DNA from: Planctomycetota bacterium
Lineage (GTDB): Bacteria > Planctomycetota > UBA1135 > UBA2386
NCBI GenBank assembly: GCA_020849665.1
Contig: JADLFX010000031.1
Coordinates: forward strand, 23,556-87,555
DNA: 64,000 nt
Reading direction: 5' to 3'
Shown here: in pieces, positions 6,540 to 14,487 of the stretch
How the letters are laid out: each line of letters opens with the position of its first letter
Position numbering within the stretch: the first letter of the stretch is position 1
Notes under the pieces: generated by a model
Database searches by the model: none
The model's input: the letters and a program-made list of their open reading frames with translations, nothing else
Told to the model about the DNA's origin: nothing
Made by a program: the position numbers and the translations under genes

Positions 6540-7883
6540 ATGCGTCCCCGCGCACTGGCCGCCCTCGCGCTCCTCTCCGTCGGCCTGCCGCCCGCCGGCG
6601 ACACGCCGCCGCCCGGCCCGCCCTGGCAGCTCACCTATGCCGAGGCGCGGCAGCTCGCGCTGCGCAAGGGTCAGCCGGTGTTCGTGTACTTCACGAAGAC
6701 CTATTGACCCGCGTGCGTGCCCCTGGAGCAGCAGTTGCTGCCCGACCCCACCCTGAAGCCCTGGTACGACCGCGTGGTCTGGCTCTTCGTCACCCGCAAC
6801 TTCAAGGGTGACGGCGGCGACCTGGAGGCGCTGCGCACCCACGACCGGTTCGGCGTCTCGTCCTGGCCGCAGATGCTGGTGTTCGATCCCTCCGACGACC
6901 GGGTCCTCGTGGAGCCGCCGCGCGACCGCAAGGGCTTCGAGCGGGCGTTCGAGCAGGCCGTGGCCGCGCACCGCGGCAAGCCGGACGCCGGAGCGGAGCG
7001 CGCCGCCGCGGTGGTCGCGGAGGCCAAGGCGCTGCTGGGCAGGCAGAAGTTGGCCGCCGCGCGCGACCTGCTGGAGCCGGTCGCCCGCGAGGAGGACCGG
7101 GCGGGTGTGTGGCTGGAGGCGCGCGCGCTGATGAACTCGTGGGCCGGCGCGCCGGAGCCGTCCCTGCCGGCACTGCTCGAGGACCCCGATCCGCGCGTGG
7201 TGGCGATCGCGTTGGAACGGGCCGCGGCGCAGCCGCAGCTGGAAGCGAAGCTCCTGGCGCGCGCCGGGGCGCTGCTCGGCGACCCCGCCGCCGACCTCGT
7301 GGTGCGCATCCGTGCGCTGCGGCTCGTGGCGAAGGCCACGCCCGAGGCGGTCGTCGACCGCGCCGCGGAGCTGCTGAAGGTCGCCAACGATCCGTTCCGC
7401 TACGAGGTCCTCGACCTCCTGGCGCGCCACCCGCGCCCGGCGCTGGGCCCGGCCCTGGCGGTGCTCTTCCGCGACGCGGGGGAGGCGGTGCCGTCGCGGA
7501 ACCCGAACGTGCTGCGCATGCGGACCGCCGCCTGCCTGGCGGAGTCTGGCGGCACCGAGGCGATCGACGCGCTCGCGCCCCTCGTGCGCACCGCCGACTG
7601 GCGCAACGGCACCACCAAGGTCTCGCTCCAGGCCCTGGCCGGGATCGCGCGCCGCCTGCCCGCGGAGCGGGACCGGATCGCGGCCCTGCTCCTGGACGCG
7701 TTCCCCAGGCCGGTTCCCGCCGAGCCCGCCAACCAGGCGCGGGCCAGCCTGGCGCTCGCCGCCAGCGTGCGGGAGGCGCTCGCGGCCGCGCGGCCACAGG
7801 CGCCCCTGCCCGCCCTGCCCAAGGCGTGGGACGAGGCGGCGCGCACGCAGTGGCTCGCCGAGGTGCGCGCGGCGGCGCGGTGA
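6540..7883 (+). CDS. Selenoprotein: exported thioredoxin-fold protein (UxxC) with HEAT-like C-terminus
   Basis: 447 residues if TGA at 6705-6707 is selenocysteine (U56). Signal peptide at residues 1-20 (MRPRALAALALLSVGLPPAG). The thioredoxin-like domain covers about 30-150: PVFVYFTKTY-U-PACVPLEQQLLPD aligns residue for residue with the upstream gene (YFT, three residues, U, two residues, C, then LE), and the cis-proline loop SSWPQMLVFDP is present. Residues 160-447 are short helical repeats (for example LPALLEDPDPRVVAIALERA and LRMRTAACLAESGGTEAIDALAPL) of HEAT type, a protein-binding scaffold. The start ATG lies 44 bases after the preceding stop, so co-transcription is likely. The 392 codons after the TGA are intact. 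Its substrate is unknown; tandem duplication followed by different C-terminal fusions is inferred. Confidence 0.82.
6705..6741 (+). promoter_or_regulatory. Selenocysteine codon and well-formed candidate SECIS hairpin (second selenoprotein)
   Basis: TGA at 6705-6707. GCAGC at 6728-6732 pairs perfectly with GCTGC at 6737-6741 around the tetraloop AGTT, whose first base lies 25 bases after the TGA and whose second base is G. Both features fit the bacterial SECIS rule (loop 16-37 bases downstream, G in the first two loop positions). The stem can be extended with 6724-6726 against 6742-6744 if the A at 6727 bulges. Confidence 0.65.
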
Positions 7884-7902
7884 GGCGCCGCCCGCCCCGC
7901 GC

Positions 7903-9171
7903 TCACTCGTGGCGCAGGGCCTCGACCGGGTCCATGTTCGCGGCGCGCACCGCCGGGTAGAGCCCGGAGACCACGCCCACCAGGGCCGAGACGCCGAACG
8001 ACAGGATCCAGTGCTGGGGCAGGGCCACGGTCGGCATCTTGGCGAAGGTCTCGATCAGGATCGGCCCGGCCAGTCCGGCGGCCACGCCGAGCAGGCCGCC
8101 CGTCATGCTCAGGACCACGGTCTCGACCAGGAACTGGGAGACGATGTGCTTCTTCTTGGCGCCGAGGGCGCGGCGGATGCCGATCTCGCGCGTGCGCTCG
8201 GTCACCGTCGCCAGCATCACGTTCATGATCCCGATGCCGCCGACCAGGAGCGAGATCCCCGCGATCGAGCCCAGCACGAGGTTCCAGATCAGCTTCTGGG
8301 CCTCGGCCTCCTTCAGCAGCTCCAGCGGCACCACGACCGTGAAGTCCTGCTTGGCGTGGTTCTCGCTGAGCATCTCGCGGACCACGCGGGCGGTGTCGAG
8401 CACGGCCGCGGGGTCGGCCACACGGATCTTGATCTCGTGCAGCTGGACGCTCTCCACCTCCATGCTGCCGCCGGTGCGCTTCATGCTGGTGTCGCCGAAC
8501 CAGGCACGCGACACGCTCATGGGCACGAACACGCACTCGTCGACCGGCGGACCCACGCTGCCGCTCGCGCGCCCCAGGGTCTCCAGCACGCCCACGACGG
8601 TGAAGCGGTCGCTGCCCGCGCGCACCGACTGGCCGATCGGGTTGTCCAGCGGGAACAGGTTCTCGGCGGCGAACGCACCCAGCACGCACACGTTCGTGCG
8701 GCGCTGGTCGTCCTGGTCGGTGAGCCAGCGACCCTCGCGCACCCGCATCCCCGTGACCGTCAGGTACTCGGGCGTCGTGCCCAGGACGTAGCTGGCCTGG
8801 TACTCCGCGCCCACCCGCATCTCCTTGTGCGTCTCGCGCACCGGCACCACCAGTTCGGCCGCCGGCAGGGTGTGCTTGAACCGGTCCAGGTCGTCGTAGG
8901 TCAGCCCGTAGACCTGCGCCGTCCACACGTTGGAGCTGGTGTTCTGCTCCTGCACGTCGGGCTTCTTGGAGCGCAGCAGGATGTTGGTCGAGCCGAGCGC
9001 CTGGATGCGGTCCTGGGCCGCCTTGGAGGCACCCTCGCCCACGGCCAGCATCGCCACGACCGAGGCCACGCCGAAGAGCATCCCCAGCATGGTGAGGAAC
9101 GCGCGCAGCTTGTGCAGGAGCAGGCTCTTCACGCCCATCCGCACCGTGCGCACCAGCTCGAGCAGGATCAT
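7903..9171 (-). CDS. MacB-type ABC transporter permease
   Basis: 422-residue inner-membrane permease of the MacB/FtsX family (MacB_PCD periplasmic core plus FtsX domains). An N-terminal helix (LRAFLTMLGMLFGVASVVAML, residues 26-46) precedes a large periplasmic domain (about 50-290), and three helices close the protein (about 295-415): LVLGSIAGISLLVGGIGIMNV, a middle helix at TGGLLGVAAGLAGPILI and a last one near GVSALVGVVSGLYPAVRAA. The MTVTERTREIGIRRALGAKKKHI segment before helix 3 (VTERTREIGIRRALGAKK) is the diagnostic family loop that contacts the ATPase. ATG at 9171 overlaps the stop of the ATPase gene (ATGA), fixing the start. It is the fourth and last gene of an efflux operon and should move an unknown substrate mechanically through the adaptor to the outer-membrane channel. 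Confidence 0.92.
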   Translation of the reverse strand: MILLELVRTVRMGVKSLLLHKLRAFLTMLGMLFGVASVVAMLAVGEGASKAAQDRIQALGSTNILLRSKKPDVQEQNTSSNVWTAQVYGLTYDDLDRFKHTLPAAELVVPVRETHKEMRVGAEYQASYVLGTTPEYLTVTGMRVREGRWLTDQDDQRRTNVCVLGAFAAENLFPLDNPIGQSVRAGSDRFTVVGVLETLGRASGSVGPPVDECVFVPMSVSRAWFGDTSMKRTGGSMEVESVQLHEIKIRVADPAAVLDTARVVREMLSENHAKQDFTVVVPLELLKEAEAQKLIWNLVLGSIAGISLLVGGIGIMNVMLATVTERTREIGIRRALGAKKKHIVSQFLVETVVLSMTGGLLGVAAGLAGPILIETFAKMPTVALPQHWILSFGVSALVGVVSGLYPAVRAANMDPVEALRHE

Positions 9172-9917
9172 GCGCTCGCCTCCTGGGCCGCGACCGAGGA
9201 CTCGCGGTGCAGGTTCTCCTCGACGGACTCGACCACGCCATCCTTGAGCCACACGGTGCGCTGCGCGCGCGCCGCCACCTTGGCGTTGTGCGTGACCACG
9301 ACGATCGTCACGCCCTCGCGCTGCAGTTCGTCGAGGACGCCCAGGATCTCCTCCTCGGTCTTGGAGTCGAGGTTGCCGGTGGCCTCGTCGGCGAGCAGGA
9401 AGAGCGGGTCGTTCATCAGGGCCCGGGCGATGGCGACGCGCTGCTGCTGGCCGCCGGAGAGCTCGTTGGGGCGGTGTTCCAGCCGGCCCTCGAGGCCCAC
9501 ACGGCGCGCCAGCACCTCGGCCTTGGCGCGCGACTCCGCGCCGACGCGGCCCTGGTAGAACAGCGGCACCTCGAGGTTCTCGAGCACGGTGAGCTGCGGG
9601 ATCAGGTTGAACGACTGGAAGATGAACCCGATCTTCTGGCCGCGCACCTCGGAGAGCTCGCCGTCGCTCAGGTTGGCGACGTCCTCGCCACCGATGCGGT
9701 ACTGCCCGGAGGTCGGGCGGTCCAGGCAGCCCAGGATGTTGAGCAGCGTGCTCTTGCCCGATCCGGAGCGGCCCATGATCGCGGTGTACGAGCCCGCCTC
9801 GATGCGCAGGTTGATGCCGTTCAGGGCGCGGACCACGTGGTCGCCCATGACGTAGTGGCGGTGGATGTCGACCAGCTCGGCGATCGGCACGCCGGCCGGG
9901 AGCCGCTCACTTGCCAT
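9168..9917 (-). CDS. MacB/LolD-type ABC transporter ATP-binding protein
   Basis: 249-residue ATPase. Walker A GRSGSGKSTLLN (residues 49-60), Q-loop FIFQSFNLIPQLTVLEN, signature LSGGQQQRVAIARAL, Walker B LFLLADEATGNLDSKT and switch histidine VVTHNA are all intact. The DEATGNLD form and the sequence after the Q-loop are typical of the MacB/LolD/FtsE group. In E. coli MacB this domain is fused to the permease; here they are two genes overlapping by 4 bases. The gene starts inside the 3' end of the adaptor gene (11-base overlap). It energises the MacA-MacB-TolC-type assembly from the cytoplasmic side. Confidence 0.95.
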   Translation of the reverse strand: MASERLPAGVPIAELVDIHRHYVMGDHVVRALNGINLRIEAGSYTAIMGRSGSGKSTLLNILGCLDRPTSGQYRIGGEDVANLSDGELSEVRGQKIGFIFQSFNLIPQLTVLENLEVPLFYQGRVGAESRAKAEVLARRVGLEGRLEHRPNELSGGQQQRVAIARALMNDPLFLLADEATGNLDSKTEEEILGVLDELQREGVTIVVVTHNAKVAARAQRTVWLKDGVVESVEENLHRESSVAAQEASA

Positions 9918-11904
9918 CCCGGTTCCCGCCGTCGCGTCCGCCGGGGGCGCGCTCGCCGGGCGGCGTGCGTTCGCCGGGCTGGCCGCGCTCGCCTCCGGGC
10001 CCGCCGCCCGGCCGCTGCCCGCCGCGCATCATGCTCGACATCATCTCCTGCATCTTCGCGCTCAGCTCCGGGTCCTCGGCGATCGCGGTGCGGAACTCCT
10101 CGGAGCGCATGAAGGCGCGGTCCTGCTCCAGCTTGGCGGCCAGGTCGGGCCGCTTCTCCTTGAGCAGGGCCTGGAACTCCTGCATCGCAGGGCTCGTGCG
10201 CCGGGGTCCGCCCGGGCCGCCGCCGGGCCCGCGGTTGGGCCGGGACTCGGCCGCCCCCTCGCGCGGCACGCCGTTGGCTCCCGCGGGGTAGGCCGCGGCG
10301 TTGGCCTCGGCCACGGGAGCGCGCGGCGCGGCCGTGCCCTCGTTCTGCACCTTCGCCGCCGGCTGCGCATACTTGGGCGCCTGCACGCCGGGCGGCGTCG
10401 AGAGGTACACCACGTCGCCGGCCGCCACGCCCTTGATGATCTGCACGAAGGTGTTGTCGGCGAGGCCGAGCGAGACCTGACGCGCCTGCGGGCCGGCCGG
10501 CGTGTCCACCCACAGGTATTGGACCAGGCCGTCGCGCTCCACGGCGGTGATCGGCACCTTCAGGGCCCCGGGCAGCTCGGCGACGATGATGTCGACGCGC
10601 GCCGACATGCTGGGCTTCAGGACCGTGTTCATGCCGTCGATCTCCACCTCGGTCTGGAACACCTTCAGGTCGGGATTGCCAAAGCGCGAGGCGGAGTCGG
10701 CGAGCGGGGCCACGCGCCGCACGGTCCCGGTGAACAGGGACTCGGGGCCGAGCGCGTCGACGCGGACCTCGGCGCGCAGACCCGGCTTGACCCGGTCCAC
10801 CGCGGACTCGTGCACCTTCAGCGTGGCGATCATCCGGCTCACGTCGGGCAGGATGATCAGCGTCTGGCGCTCGCGCACCTGGGCGCCCTCGGTGACGTAC
10901 TCCTGGCGCCGGCCGCCCTCGCCCTGCGGCGCGTAGACCACAAGTCCGTCGGTGGGGGCGGTGATCAGGCAGTTCTTGACCTGCTTCTCGAGGTTGTCGA
11001 GCCGCTCCTTGGCAAGATTGAACTCGGCCTCGCGGCTCTTCTTGTCGGCCAGCACCTGCGCGAGCTTGGCCTCGCCGCGCGCGCGCACCCGCTCCAGCTC
11101 GAGCCGCGCGTCGTCCAGCTTCTGCTTGAGCTCCTCGCGGGACTTGACGTGCGTGAAGTTGACCAGCAGGTCGAGCTTGTTCTTGGCCAGCTTCACCGCC
11201 TCCTTGCGCCGCTCCAGGTTGAGGCGGTCGCCGTCGAGCTCGTTCTTGGTGATGAAGCCCTTGTCGGCGAGCTTCTGGCTCCACTGGAACTTGTCGATCG
11301 CCAGCGCGAGCTCCGACTCGGCCAGCTGGATGTCGGAGGTGGCGGCCACGGTCTGCTGCTCCTCCTCGCCCATCTCCCGCGTCCCGTCATCCCGCTTCTT
11401 GCCCAGGAACTTGTCGAGGTCGAGCTGGGCGAAGAGCACCTGGTTCTCGGCTTCCTTCACGTCGGCCGCGAACTGCTTGAGCTGGATCTCGTACTCCTTG
11501 GTGGCGGTGACCAGCTGCGACTCGGCGCGCGCGACGTCGATTTCCTGCTTCGCCTTGCGCTCGACGAGGGCCGAGGAGTCCAGCTCGACCAGCTTCTCGC
11601 CGGCCTTCACCTCGCGGCCCTCGGGGATGAGGAAGATGACCGTGTTGTTGCCCTCCACCTCCGAGCGCACGCGGGTCTCGCGGAACGCCTGGATCTCCGC
11701 GGCCTGGCTGACCCGGATCTGCATGTCGCCGCGCTCGACCGTGAACTTGTCGGCCGGCCGGTCGCTGCTGCCCGACACCTGCTGGGAACAGGCCGCGGCC
11801 AGCAGGCCCAGGCCCACCAGGGCGGTGGCGAGGGTTGCCGGGGCGGTCCGCACCCGGTCGGGGATGCGTGCGCGGCGCAGCGGGGCGTTGGGGCTGTGAG
11901 TCAT
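9907..11904 (-). CDS. MacA-like periplasmic adaptor (membrane-fusion lipoprotein) with long C-terminal tail
   Basis: 665 residues, much longer than MacA (about 370). The N-terminus ends in a lipobox (LGLLAAAC), so it is probably a lipoprotein. A biotinyl-lipoyl half motif (VIFLIPEGREVKAGEKLVELD) is followed by a long alpha-helical hairpin (about residues 125-335, rich in E/K/A/L heptads), the second lipoyl half (ITAPTDGLVVYAP), and beta-barrel and membrane-proximal domains ending near VVYLSTPPGV (about 510). The last 150 residues are unusual: an Ala/Pro/Gly-rich stretch, a predicted helical segment (MQEFQALLKEKRPDLAAKLE), and a Gly/Pro/Arg-rich tail. The adaptor should link the MacB-type permease to the TolC-like channel encoded 22 bases upstream. 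Confidence 0.9.
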   Translation of the reverse strand: MTHSPNAPLRRARIPDRVRTAPATLATALVGLGLLAAACSQQVSGSSDRPADKFTVERGDMQIRVSQAAEIQAFRETRVRSEVEGNNTVIFLIPEGREVKAGEKLVELDSSALVERKAKQEIDVARAESQLVTATKEYEIQLKQFAADVKEAENQVLFAQLDLDKFLGKKRDDGTREMGEEEQQTVAATSDIQLAESELALAIDKFQWSQKLADKGFITKNELDGDRLNLERRKEAVKLAKNKLDLLVNFTHVKSREELKQKLDDARLELERVRARGEAKLAQVLADKKSREAEFNLAKERLDNLEKQVKNCLITAPTDGLVVYAPQGEGGRRQEYVTEGAQVRERQTLIILPDVSRMIATLKVHESAVDRVKPGLRAEVRVDALGPESLFTGTVRRVAPLADSASRFGNPDLKVFQTEVEIDGMNTVLKPSMSARVDIIVAELPGALKVPITAVERDGLVQYLWVDTPAGPQARQVSLGLADNTFVQIIKGVAAGDVVYLSTPPGVQAPKYAQPAAKVQNEGTAAPRAPVAEANAAAYPAGANGVPREGAAESRPNRGPGGGPGGPRRTSPAMQEFQALLKEKRPDLAAKLEQDRAFMRSEEFRTAIAEDPELSAKMQEMMSSMMRGGQRPGGGPGGERGQPGERTPPGERAPGGRDGGNRDGK

Positions 11905-11926
11905 GAGTGGTTCCGTGATCTGGGTT

Positions 11927-13708
11927 CTACCGCACGTCCGGCCTGCCCGGCGATTCCCCCGGGACGGCGGCCAGGTCGTCAGGCGCCGGAGCCGGTCCGG
12001 TTCCGGGCCGCACGGGCGATCCCATCGCAGCGCGAGGTTCGGGACCGCGGGCCAGCGGGGATCGCTGGTCCGCGCCCGCCGGAGTGCCGTGCCGGGCCAG
12101 CTCCGGCCGCGGTCCCGTCGGGATCGGCAGGCCGGGGTCGTACCGCAGCCCCTTGGGCTCGAGCACGAGGCCCTCGAGGTCGCGCAGCAGGTTCAGCCGC
12201 GCCACGGCGTGATCGATCAGTGCCCCGGTGAGCTGGAGCTGGGACTGCAGCAGCGACTCCTGCGCGTCGAGGAGGTCCAGGGCGGTGGAGCGGCCGGCGG
12301 CGTAGAGGTCGCGCGTGCTCTCCACGCGGCGCTCGGAGAGGATCAGCGCGCGGCTCTGGATCTCGTAGCTCGCCGCGGTCCGGCGGATGTTGCGCAGGGC
12401 CTCGCGCACCTCCTGCTTGATGGTGTCCTCGAGCTGTTCGCGCGAACGGATCGCCACGTCCATGTCGATCAGCGCGGCGCGGTAGGCGTTGCGCTGCGGC
12501 AGGCGGTCGATCGCCAGGTCGATCTGGAAGCCGGCCGACCAGTTCACCTTGCTCCAGTCGAAGCGGAACGCCTTGTCGCGATCGGTGGGCACGTCGGCGG
12601 CCGCGACCAGATCGAGGGACGACTCCAGCGCGTCCTCGGCGACCAGGATGCCGCGCCCGGCGTCCTCGACCTCGTCCACGACGTTGCGGTAGTCGAAGCG
12701 GCGCAGCAGCGCCAGCTCGATCGCCTTAGGCTCCTCCAGCGCGATCAGCGGGGCGCCATCGGCGCGCAGGTGCTCGAGCTCGCGGATGTCGAGCGTGAGC
12801 TGCGCATCGGTGGGCAGTCCCAGGAGCACGCGGAAGCGGTCCAGCGTGCTCTCCAGCTGGGCGCGTGCGGTGACCAGGCGGTCGTTGGCCGAGAGCTCGT
12901 CCTGGCGGGCGCGGTCCAGATCCACGCTGGTGCGACGCCCCGCCTCGGCCAGGGCCTCGGTCTGCTCGCGGTTCTGCCGCAGGTTGACGGCGTTGGCCTC
13001 CTCGTTGCGCAGGTTGTCCATCTGCTCGAGCACCCGGTAGTACTCGGTCACCACCCGCACGGCCTGCGTGGCGCGGAAGCGCTCGTAGTCGCGCACCTGG
13101 TAGATCACGTTGCGCTCGGCCTGGGTGAGCGGCTCGCGGGCCACGGCCTTGCCGGCACCGGCGAGCAGGGGCTGGGTGATCGAGAGCGAGAGCAGCGAGC
13201 TCGGGTCCCAGCCGTTGGCCCCGGACACCAGGTTCTTCAGCCAGTTGTTCACGAAGCCGACGACGATGTTGGCCCCGGACTCGGTGTTGCGGGAGGCGCG
13301 CAGCTGGTTGCGCAGGGAGAGCACGGCCTCGTCATCGCCGACGCCGGTGACCTCCTCGGTGCCGGTGAAGGACCAGCGGGTGCTGAAGTTCCACTCCTGC
13401 TGGGTGAGTGCCAGACCCACCAGATAGAGCTGTTCCTTCTGGCGCTGGAACTCGCGGCTGTTCTCCGCGGCGATGTCGAGGGCCTGGGCGATCGTGACCA
13501 CCATCGGCGTGCTGGCGGCCAGGATGCGCTTGCGCAGGGTGTCGACGGGCCGTTCCAGGCGTTCCACCCGGCTCTCCCCGGTCACGCTGCGGCTGACGTT
13601 CTCCAGGAGGCCGTAGACCTGCTGGTCGGCGTCGTCCTTGTAGTCGGAGGGCGAGCAGCCGAGGAGCAGGGCGGAAGCGGGGAGGGGGAGGAGCAGGCGG
13701 CGGAACAA
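11927..13708 (-). CDS. TolC-family outer-membrane efflux lipoprotein
   Basis: 593-residue outer-membrane efflux protein with two long helical repeats (PF02321) that trimerise into a channel-tunnel. The N-terminus FRRLLLPLPASALLLGC is a lipobox, as in OprM-type channels. Family marks are VVTIAQALDIAAENSREFQ at about residues 70-88 (start of repeat 1) and the internal pseudo-repeat around TEALAEAGRRTSVDLDRARQ and YAAGRSTALDLLDAQESLL, both with the conserved G-R-x-[ST]-x-x-D-[LV] turn. The start codon is TTG at 13708-13706, preceded by AGGA six bases away; no better start is present. It is the first gene of the four-gene minus-strand efflux operon. A Pro/Arg-rich tail of about 60 residues follows the last helix and is atypical. 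Confidence 0.9.
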   Translation of the reverse strand: MFRRLLLPLPASALLLGCSPSDYKDDADQQVYGLLENVSRSVTGESRVERLERPVDTLRKRILAASTPMVVTIAQALDIAAENSREFQRQKEQLYLVGLALTQQEWNFSTRWSFTGTEEVTGVGDDEAVLSLRNQLRASRNTESGANIVVGFVNNWLKNLVSGANGWDPSSLLSLSITQPLLAGAGKAVAREPLTQAERNVIYQVRDYERFRATQAVRVVTEYYRVLEQMDNLRNEEANAVNLRQNREQTEALAEAGRRTSVDLDRARQDELSANDRLVTARAQLESTLDRFRVLLGLPTDAQLTLDIRELEHLRADGAPLIALEEPKAIELALLRRFDYRNVVDEVEDAGRGILVAEDALESSLDLVAAADVPTDRDKAFRFDWSKVNWSAGFQIDLAIDRLPQRNAYRAALIDMDVAIRSREQLEDTIKQEVREALRNIRRTAASYEIQSRALILSERRVESTRDLYAAGRSTALDLLDAQESLLQSQLQLTGALIDHAVARLNLLRDLEGLVLEPKGLRYDPGLPIPTGPRPELARHGTPAGADQRSPLARGPEPRAAMGSPVRPGTGPAPAPDDLAAVPGESPGRPDVR

Positions 13709-13795
13709 GGTCGATCCTGGGCAGCGCTACGCGGAGCTGTAGATACGCCCAGGAGGCGGCACCGACGAACCGTTTTTCGCCGGCGGGGCTTGCGG

Positions 13796-13803
13796 CTATC
13801 CTT
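13796..13803 (+). promoter_or_regulatory. Candidate -10 element GCTATCCT upstream of coaB
   Basis: GCTANNNT match 32 bases before the coaB start. TTTTTC at 13774-13779 is a possible weak -35, 18 bases from TATCCT. It sits in the 127-base divergent gap between the efflux operon and coaB. Confidence 0.35.
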
Positions 13804-13835
13804 CCGGCCCTCACGGCGGTTCAAGGCGGGGGCCA

Positions 13836-14477
13836 TTGGCTACGGTACTGATCACGGCAGGGCCGACCCGGGAGCACCTCGACGAGGTGCGGTTCCTGGC
13901 AAACGGCAGCAGCGGGCGCATGGGCTATGCCCTGGCGGCCGCGGCACGGGATGCTGGACACCACGTGGTCCTGATCTCGGGGCCCACGGAGCTGACCCCG
14001 CCCGAGGGGGTGGATCTGGTCCGGGTGATCTCGGCCGAGGACCTGCTCCAGGCGGTCCTGAAGGCCCTGCCCCATGCCGACGCCGCCTTCGCGGTGGCGG
14101 CGGTCGCCGATTGGCGCCCGAAGGAGCGTCTGGCGGGCAAGCCGCCCAAGGCGGCCCGATCCCTGACCTTGGAGCTGGTGCCCACCCCGGACGTCCTGGC
14201 GGAGATGGGTCGGCGCAAGGAGGGCCGGGTCCTGGTCGGCTTCGCCCTGGAGAGCGGCACCGTGGACGAGGCTCTGGCCCGGGGCCGCGCCAAGCTGGAG
14301 GCCAAGAACCTGGACCTGATCGTCGTGAATCGCGTGGCCGCCATCGGCGCGGAGGAGACGGAGGCCTGGCTGGTGTTCGCCGACGGCCACGTCCGGACCC
14401 TCCCGCGCATGTCCAAGTCCGATCTGGCCGCGGTGATCGTGCGCGCCGCCCACGTGCCCGAGGGCAGGCATCGATGA
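13836..14477 (+). CDS. coaB: Phosphopantothenate-cysteine ligase (standalone CoaB)
   Basis: 213 residues covering only the CoaB half of the usual fused CoaBC. It joins 4'-phosphopantothenate to cysteine, activated by a nucleotide (CTP in most bacteria), in coenzyme A synthesis. Visible motifs are VLITAGPTREHLDEVRF at the start, NGSSGRMGYALAAAARDAGH, AAVADWRPKERLAGKPPK (catalytic lysine region), PTPDVLAEMGRRK and VLVGFALESG. The family dimerisation and nucleotide sites are therefore intact. The start is TTG at 13836 with GGCGGGGG just upstream; no ATG/GTG fits. No CoaC (decarboxylase) gene is in the window, so it must be encoded elsewhere. The stop lies 10 bases before ftsK. Confidence 0.9.
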   Translation: MATVLITAGPTREHLDEVRFLANGSSGRMGYALAAAARDAGHHVVLISGPTELTPPEGVDLVRVISAEDLLQAVLKALPHADAAFAVAAVADWRPKERLAGKPPKAARSLTLELVPTPDVLAEMGRRKEGRVLVGFALESGTVDEALARGRAKLEAKNLDLIVVNRVAAIGAEETEAWLVFADGHVRTLPRMSKSDLAAVIVRAAHVPEGRHR

Positions 14478-14487
14478 GGCGGGACCC

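Noticed and set aside
5515..6707. The in-frame TGA codons as ordinary stops, splitting each gene into a short ORF and a downstream gene
   Set aside because: Both downstream parts lack proper starts and begin inside a thioredoxin fold; both TGA codons sit at the same redox position, and coding composition continues unchanged. Two independent decays at that one codon are improbable.
5515..6707. A changed genetic code reading TGA as an amino acid
   Set aside because: Many well-identified genes here (for example pit, coaB, ftsK, dnaB) end with TGA at the expected length.
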